Part shown: in pieces, positions 6,671-9,016 of the stretch
How positions within the stretch are numbered: the first letter of the stretch is position 1
How the letters are laid out: each line of letters begins with the position of its first letter
Assembly (NCBI GenBank): GCA_964440265.1
Contig: CAYTRU010000048.1
Coordinates: 1-9,016, forward strand
Length of the DNA stretch: 9,016 nt
From: CAYMUN01 sp964440265
GTDB lineage: Bacteria; Patescibacteriota; Saccharimonadia; Saccharimonadales; UBA4665
Direction: 5' to 3'
Position numbers and translations under genes: made by a program
Notes under the pieces: model-generated
Told to the model about the DNA's origin: nothing
Seen by the model: the letters and a program-made list of their open reading frames with translations, nothing else
Database searches by the model: none

Positions 6671-6701
6671 GGCTGATGTTGTCATAATCAGTAAGTCAGC
6701 C
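6671..6701 (+). repeat. Inverted repeat with two alternative pairings upstream of corA
   Basis: GGCTGA (6671-6676) and TCAGCC (6696-6701) form a perfect 6-pair stem. CTGAT (6673-6677) can instead pair with ATCAG (6687-6691). The two forms share bases and exclude each other. It lies 30 nt upstream of the corA -10 box, so it could be an operator, or an RNA switch only if a promoter farther upstream is used. Confidence 0.35.
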
Positions 6702-6732
6702 GCAATAATAGTCGATTTAGCCCATGGCTGTA

Positions 6733-6738
6733 TATAAT
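6733..6738 (+). promoter_or_regulatory. Candidate -10 box of corA
   Basis: A perfect TATAAT 20 nt before the corA ATG, predicting a start near 6745 and a leader of about 14 nt that includes AAGGA. No good -35 is visible at 16-18 nt. If this is the main promoter, the hairpins upstream act at DNA level or belong to another transcript. Confidence 0.45.
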
Positions 6739-6745
6739 AGCTTGC

Positions 6746-6750
6746 AAGGA
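6746..6750 (+). promoter_or_regulatory. Shine-Dalgarno sequence of corA
   Basis: AAGGA with an 8-nt spacer to the ATG at 6759, which fixes that start codon. Confidence 0.55.
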
Positions 6751-6758
6751 CTACTAGT

Positions 6759-7688
6759 ATGATCAAGTATTTTTTCAAAAGCCTGCGTAGCGAAGCTGTC
6801 ACAGAGCTAGCCGAGCCGAAGCCCGGTACCTGGGTGCATACAGAGATGCCTACCGAGGCTGAGATAGAGCTCCTTGTTAAGCGCTTCAAGCTTGATCCTG
6901 GCTATCTAGAAGATGCCCTCGACGAAGACGAAGTACCACGCTTAGAACGGGAAGCAGAGCAGGGCTATATCTTTGTACGCTACGCCTATAAGACGGCAGA
7001 CGGTGACATGGACACCGCCCCTTTGTTGATAATGTTTGATGCCGAAGTGGTAGTGACGGTATCACTGTTCCATTTACCGGTGGTAGAAGCTCTCTTAAAG
7101 GGCAAGACTACTTTTGCCACCACCCAGCGCACCAAGCTGATACTTTTGATTCTGTCTTACATCAGCGAGCAGTACGACGCCTCCATCAGTCAAACCAGTC
7201 GCAAGATAAAAGGTATCCGCTCCCGCTTGCGTAACCAGGGCATCACCAATCAAGACTTCATCGACTTTGCGACCATAGAAGACGAACTCAGTGAATTCAT
7301 GAGCTCCCTCCAGCCGACCAATGCTACCTTGCGGCGCTTACTGGCCGGCCGCCAGCTGACGCTCTTCGAGGCAGACCAGGATATCGTGGAAGACTTGCTG
7401 CTGAACAATGACCAATCGATTGAAGCCATCCGCGCTAATCTACGCTCCATCGCCAACATCCGCGAAGCTTACTCCGCTATCAGCTCTAATAACCTGAACC
7501 GTACGCTAACCATCCTGACCGTGGCGACCATCGTGATCTCGCTGCCTAGCTTTGCGCTAGGCATTTACAGCATGAACATCCCACTGCCATTTCAGGATGC
7601 GCACTGGATGTTCGGTGTCATCATGGCGATTAATGTCATATTGATGGTCGGCGTCGTCTACTTCGCCCGCAAAAAAAACGTCATCTGA
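6759..7688 (+). CDS. corA: CorA family divalent-cation transporter with a variant SMN signature
   Basis: CorA proteins are homopentameric inner-membrane channels that import Mg2+ (some move Co2+, Ni2+ or Zn2+). The 309-residue length, the acidic alpha/beta cytoplasmic domain (about 1-235), the long stalk helix, two closely spaced C-terminal membrane helices (about 248-269 and 284-303) and the basic C-terminal tail (ARKKNVI) all match. The family signature normally read as YGMN at the end of the first membrane helix is here Y270-S271-M272-N273, encoded by AGC at 7569-7571. GMN forms the selectivity filter, and mutations of its glycine reduce or abolish transport in studied CorA proteins, so substrate or activity may differ. 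The gene has its own -10 box and AAGGA site, and an unusually structured 238-nt spacer lies upstream. The family call is firm; Mg2+ specificity is an assumption. Confidence 0.9.
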   Translation: MIKYFFKSLRSEAVTELAEPKPGTWVHTEMPTEAEIELLVKRFKLDPGYLEDALDEDEVPRLEREAEQGYIFVRYAYKTADGDMDTAPLLIMFDAEVVVTVSLFHLPVVEALLKGKTTFATTQRTKLILLILSYISEQYDASISQTSRKIKGIRSRLRNQGITNQDFIDFATIEDELSEFMSSLQPTNATLRRLLAGRQLTLFEADQDIVEDLLLNNDQSIEAIRANLRSIANIREAYSAISSNNLNRTLTILTVATIVISLPSFALGIYSMNIPLPFQDAHWMFGVIMAINVILMVGVVYFARKKNVI

Positions 7689-7694
7689 GGCGGC

Positions 7695-7723
7695 TTTCAA
7701 TTGCGTAACTGATCTGTTAGAAT
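7695..7723 (+). promoter_or_regulatory. Candidate extended -10 promoter of tRNA-Ala
   Basis: TTTCAA (7695-7700), 17-nt spacer, then TAGAAT (7718-7723) preceded by TGT, an extended -10. Predicted start near 7730, 15 nt before the mature tRNA 5' end. The -35 match is weak. Confidence 0.4.
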
Positions 7724-7744
7724 GCACTCTGTATCACCACACAG

Positions 7745-7821
7745 GGGGATGTAGCTCAGTTGGCTAGAGCGCTTCAATGGCATTGAAGAGGTCCAGGGTT
7801 CGAGTCCCTGTATCTCCACCA
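7745..7821 (+). tRNA. tRNA-Ala (anticodon GGC)
   Basis: A complete 77-nt cloverleaf. The acceptor stem pairs 7745-7751 with 7811-7817, discriminator A, encoded CCA at 7819-7821. D stem GCTC/GAGC with a 9-nt loop containing GG, anticodon stem CTTCA/TGAAG, loop ATGGCAT with anticodon GGC at 7780-7782, variable AGGTC, T stem CAGGG/CCCTG with loop TTCGAGT. The acceptor carries G3-U70, the identity element of alanine tRNAs, which confirms the isotype. It reads Ala GCC/GCU codons. It lies 56 nt after corA and 71 nt before the slipin start. Confidence 0.97.
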
Positions 7822-7832
7822 AATTTTATTAG

Positions 7833-7862
7833 TTGCCCTTCAGATGGGTATGGACGTACAAT
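7833..7862 (+). promoter_or_regulatory. Candidate promoter of the slipin gene
   Basis: TTGCCC (7833-7838), 18-nt spacer, TACAAT (7857-7862; 5 of 6). Predicted start near 7869, leaving a leader of about 24 nt that includes the GGAGGAG site. Cotranscription with tRNA-Ala is an alternative. Confidence 0.45.
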
Positions 7863-7877
7863 AAGCCTATAACTTAC

Positions 7878-7884
7878 GGAGGAG
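7878..7884 (+). promoter_or_regulatory. Shine-Dalgarno sequence that fixes the slipin start
   Basis: GGAGGAG with an 8-nt spacer to the ATG at 7893, the best ribosome-binding site in the window. It selects this ATG over the in-frame TTG at 7833, which lies in the promoter region and would add 20 unrelated residues. Confidence 0.8.
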
Positions 7885-7892
7885 CTCACGAC

Positions 7893-8669
7893 ATGAAGTC
7901 GATTATCGCTATTATCATAGTCTTTATCATCCTGGTGATTATCGCTTACGGAGTACGCATCGTGAACCAGTATGAGCGGGGTGTTGTCTTCCGGCTTGGC
8001 CGGGTTCGTGCCCATGTCAAAGGTCCGGGCTTGCGTCTCATCATCCCCATTGTCGACATCATGCGCAAGGTCAGCCTGCGAATCGTGACCCTACCGATTG
8101 AATCGCAAAAGATTATTACCAAAGATAATGTCTCGATTGATGTGGCGGCCGTAGCCTACTACCAGATTGTCGACCCCATCAAGTCTATTGTCGATATCGA
8201 AAACGTCATCGCCGCTACCTATCAAAAGGCCCAAACCACTGTGCGCAACATCGTCGGTCAGAGCACCTTAGACGAGATCCTTAGCGACACCGTGGCCATC
8301 AACGAAAAGATCAAATACATTTTGGAAGAATCGACAGAAAAGTGGGGTATCTATGTCAGCACTGTCGAGGTAAAAGACATTCAGCTACCCGATACCTTGC
8401 AGCGAGCCATGGCCAAGCAAGCTGAGGCCGAGCGCGAAAAGCGCGCCAAAATCATTGCCGCCGAAGGTGAAGCCCTCAGCGCCGCCAAGCTGGGTGATGC
8501 CGCCGATATCATCGCTGCCCACCCCATAGCCCTGCAACTGCGCAACCTCCAGGTGCTAAACGACATTGCCGTCGAAAAGAACAGCACCATCATCTTCCCC
8601 AGCCAGTTTATGGACACCATCCAGAGTGTCAAAGACTTCATGGCCAAAGAGTACACGCCGCCGCGCTAG
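7893..8669 (+). CDS. Slipin/stomatin family SPFH-domain membrane protein
   Basis: SPFH proteins oligomerise on the inner leaflet of the membrane, organise lipid microdomains and often regulate membrane proteases. The 258-residue product starts with a single hydrophobic anchor (3-20), followed by the SPFH domain (about 22-190), which contains the family blocks YERGVVFRLGR at 27-37, GPGL at 44-47, D-V-A-A-V-A-Y-Y at 83-90 and V-K-D-I-Q-L-P at 150-156, then the charged helix A-E-A-E-R-E-K-R-A-K-I-I-A-A-E-G-E at about 167-183. The length and short C-terminus fit short slipins. The usual partner, an NfeD-type protein, is not encoded in this window, and the gene stands alone after tRNA-Ala with its own promoter and a strong ribosome-binding site. 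Slipin is preferred over HflK/HflC or flotillin because of the short tail and the REKRAKIIAAEGE motif. Confidence 0.93.
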   Translation: MKSIIAIIIVFIILVIIAYGVRIVNQYERGVVFRLGRVRAHVKGPGLRLIIPIVDIMRKVSLRIVTLPIESQKIITKDNVSIDVAAVAYYQIVDPIKSIVDIENVIAATYQKAQTTVRNIVGQSTLDEILSDTVAINEKIKYILEESTEKWGIYVSTVEVKDIQLPDTLQRAMAKQAEAEREKRAKIIAAEGEALSAAKLGDAADIIAAHPIALQLRNLQVLNDIAVEKNSTIIFPSQFMDTIQSVKDFMAKEYTPPR

Positions 8670-8673
8670 AAAT

Positions 8674-8718
8674 ACCGCTTCGGTGCATTGCTGATGTTTT
8701 GATTCAGCACCTTGTGCT
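8674..8718 (+). repeat. Overlapping inverted repeats after the slipin gene
   Basis: TGCTGA (8689-8694) pairs with TCAGCA (8704-8709), GGTGC (8682-8686) with GCACC (8707-8711), and AGCAC (8706-8710) with GTGCT (8714-8718) around CTT. These exclude one another. None is followed by a T-run, so a slipin terminator here is possible but not supported by the usual signature. Confidence 0.3.
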
Positions 8719-8740
8719 AATCTGTTATGTACCGTAAAAT
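8712..8740 (+). promoter_or_regulatory. Candidate promoter of the 8747-8841 RNA or tRNA-Phe transcript
   Basis: TTGTGC (8712-8717), exactly 17 nt, TAAAAT (8735-8740; 5 of 6). Predicted start near 8747, about 95 nt before tRNA-Phe and directly in front of the first hairpin. The -35 matches only TTG, so this is moderate support. Confidence 0.4.
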
Positions 8741-8746
8741 AGTAAG

Positions 8747-8841
8747 CTGGTGAACGAGACTTCGTTCAACGTCTACGGCTTGAGTAAGTTTCACTAGTGA
8801 CGCTTCGCTCGAGCCTACAAAATATGCCAGTGGCATGTTTT
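8747..8841 (+). ncRNA. Candidate structured small RNA or structured tRNA-Phe leader
   Basis: About 95 nt with three consecutive, non-overlapping hairpins: TGAACGA (8751-8757) with TCGTTCA (8762-8768) around GACT; GGCTTGAG (8777-8784) with CTCGAGCC (8808-8815), one G-U pair; and a last stem, 8818-8828 with 8832-8842, around AGT. The last stem ends in TTTT like an intrinsic terminator. The loop of the second hairpin contains the perfect palindrome TCACTAGTGA (8791-8800). A -35/-10 pair precedes it at the right distance. No open reading frame of note is present. It matches no RNA family I know. It may be a free small RNA, or simply a leader removed when tRNA-Phe is processed. Confidence 0.35.
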
Positions 8842-8842
8842 G
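8818..8842 (+). terminator. Terminator-like hairpin immediately before tRNA-Phe
   Basis: CAAAATATGCC (8818-8828) pairs with GGCATGTTTTG (8832-8842) around AGT: 11 pairs with one T-G, a GC-rich apex and A/T flanks, giving a T-run on both strands. It could end transcription from either direction. Its last base is the first base of the mature tRNA, so it could instead help define the 5' processing site. Confidence 0.45.
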
Positions 8843-8917
8843 GCTCTTTAGCTCAGTTGGTAGAGCAGAGGCCTGAAGAGCCTTGTGTCCCCAGTTCGAG
8901 TCTGGGAGGAGCCACCA
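8842..8917 (+). tRNA. tRNA-Phe (anticodon GAA)
   Basis: A complete 76-nt cloverleaf. The acceptor GGCTCTT (8842-8848) pairs with AGGAGCC (8907-8913) with one G-U, then A and encoded CCA at 8915-8917. D stem GCTC/GAGC with GG in an 8-nt loop; anticodon stem GAGGC/GCCTT, loop CTGAAGA with anticodon GAA at 8875-8877; variable GTGTC; T stem CCCAG/CTGGG with TTCGAGT. Position 37 is G rather than the A typical of bacterial tRNA-Phe. It reads both Phe codons. Confidence 0.95.
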
Positions 8918-8926
8918 GTTACCAGA

Positions 8927-8955
8927 TTGATTTCCAGCCCCCGGTCCGGTACGAT
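8927..8955 (+). promoter_or_regulatory. Candidate promoter of tRNA-Gly
   Basis: TTGATT (8927-8932; 4 of 6), exactly 17 nt, TACGAT (8950-8955; 4 of 6). Predicted start near 8962, 5 nt before the mature tRNA. Only 9 nt separate it from the end of tRNA-Phe. Confidence 0.45.
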
Positions 8956-8966
8956 AGTACGAACAT

Positions 8967-9016
8967 GCGGGTGTAGCTCAGTTGTTTAGAGCGCGTCCTT
9001 GCCAAGGACGAGGCCA
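8967..9016 (+). tRNA. tRNA-Gly (anticodon GCC), 3' part cut by window edge
   Basis: The first 50 nt of a tRNA: 5' acceptor strand GCGGGTG, D stem GCTC/GAGC (8976-8979 with 8989-8992), anticodon stem CGTCC/GGACG (8994-8998 with 9006-9010), loop TTGCCAA with anticodon GCC at 9001-9003. GCGGG at the 5' end is usual for bacterial tRNA-Gly. The D loop reads AGTTGTTTA, so position 19 is U instead of the near-invariant G. T arm and 3' acceptor lie outside the window. Confidence 0.9.

Noticed and set aside
6512..6889. 125-codon minus-strand open frame across the corA upstream spacer
   Set aside because: More than a third of it is antisense to corA, it has no ribosome-binding site, its composition is not protein-like and it covers the inverted repeats. 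I explain the spacer as regulatory or structural.
7671..7678. Run of eight A near the end of corA as a programmed slippage site
   Set aside because: It encodes the normal basic CorA tail and the frame ends properly 8 nt later; slippage would change only a few residues and no partner frame of interest follows.
7833..7892. Upstream TTG start adding 20 residues to the slipin
   Set aside because: The ATG at 7893 has GGAGGAG at ideal distance and starts the usual slipin N-terminal helix; the TTG coincides with the probable -35 box.
7764..8015. Minus-strand open frame ending in DTGTRTLDLFNAIEAL
   Set aside because: It is the antisense of tRNA-Ala plus the slipin 5' region; this peptide is a known artefact of translating the reverse strand of tRNA genes.
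1..9016. CRISPR array, insertion sequence or prophage
   Set aside because: No regularly spaced repeats, transposase or phage-type genes are seen; the only exact tandem repeat is the 11-bp pair at 6646-6667.
1..9016. UGA-to-glycine recoding as in Gracilibacteria
   Set aside because: htpX and corA end at TGA at normal protein lengths, and no in-frame TGA interrupts any recognised gene; the only internal stop is TAA.

Overview
The window is an ordinary-looking chromosomal segment of moderate GC, with short intergenic spaces and no mobile elements or CRISPR. The gene set and protein style (LemA next to HtpX, a D-Ala-D-Ala carboxypeptidase, an unrecognised membrane protein overlapping ligA, a CorA family protein, a short slipin, and tRNAs with encoded CCA) suggest a Patescibacteria/CPR bacterium, most likely Saccharibacteria (TM7). 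That assignment is inference from protein character; no rRNA is present to confirm it. TGA is used as an ordinary stop (htpX, corA), which argues against the UGA=Gly Gracilibacteria/Absconditabacteria. A block of exactly 100 N inside ligA shows this is a draft or metagenome assembly.

Layout. 1-1175 (minus): S11-type D-alanyl-D-alanine carboxypeptidase, running off the left edge. It diverges from lemA (1253-1819, plus), which has an in-frame TAA at codon 134 although the rest of LemA continues intact in the same frame. htpX (1859-2743) follows. Next come a six-helix-type membrane protein with a Lys/Ala/Pro-rich N-terminal tail (2798-3832) and ligA (3825-5710), which overlaps it by 8 nt and is split by the N gap. 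A monocistronic seven-helix membrane protein (5762-6520) has a strong near-leaderless promoter. A 238-nt spacer rich in nested inverted repeats (6521-6758) precedes corA (6759-7688), whose signature reads SMN instead of GMN. tRNA-Ala(GGC) at 7745-7821 precedes a slipin/SPFH gene (7893-8669). The last 350 nt hold a hairpin-dense spacer that reads like a small-RNA unit (about 8747-8841), tRNA-Phe(GAA) at 8842-8917, and tRNA-Gly(GCC) from 8967, cut by the right edge.

How the genes work together. Most products act at the cell envelope: peptidoglycan trimming (S11 carboxypeptidase), membrane protein quality control (LemA/HtpX), divalent-cation transport (CorA family), membrane microdomain organisation (slipin) and two unassigned polytopic proteins. 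LigA and the tRNAs are housekeeping. Translation initiation is mixed: lemA, corA and the slipin have recognisable Shine-Dalgarno sequences, while several others have none and a -10 box only 7-10 nt before the start codon.

The points most worth a second look are the nonsense codon in lemA, the structured spacers at 6521-6701 and 8747-8841, the SMN motif in CorA, the altered NAD+-site residues in LigA domain Ia, and odd positions in tRNA-Gly (U19) and tRNA-Phe (G37). I did not find a clear new multi-gene system.
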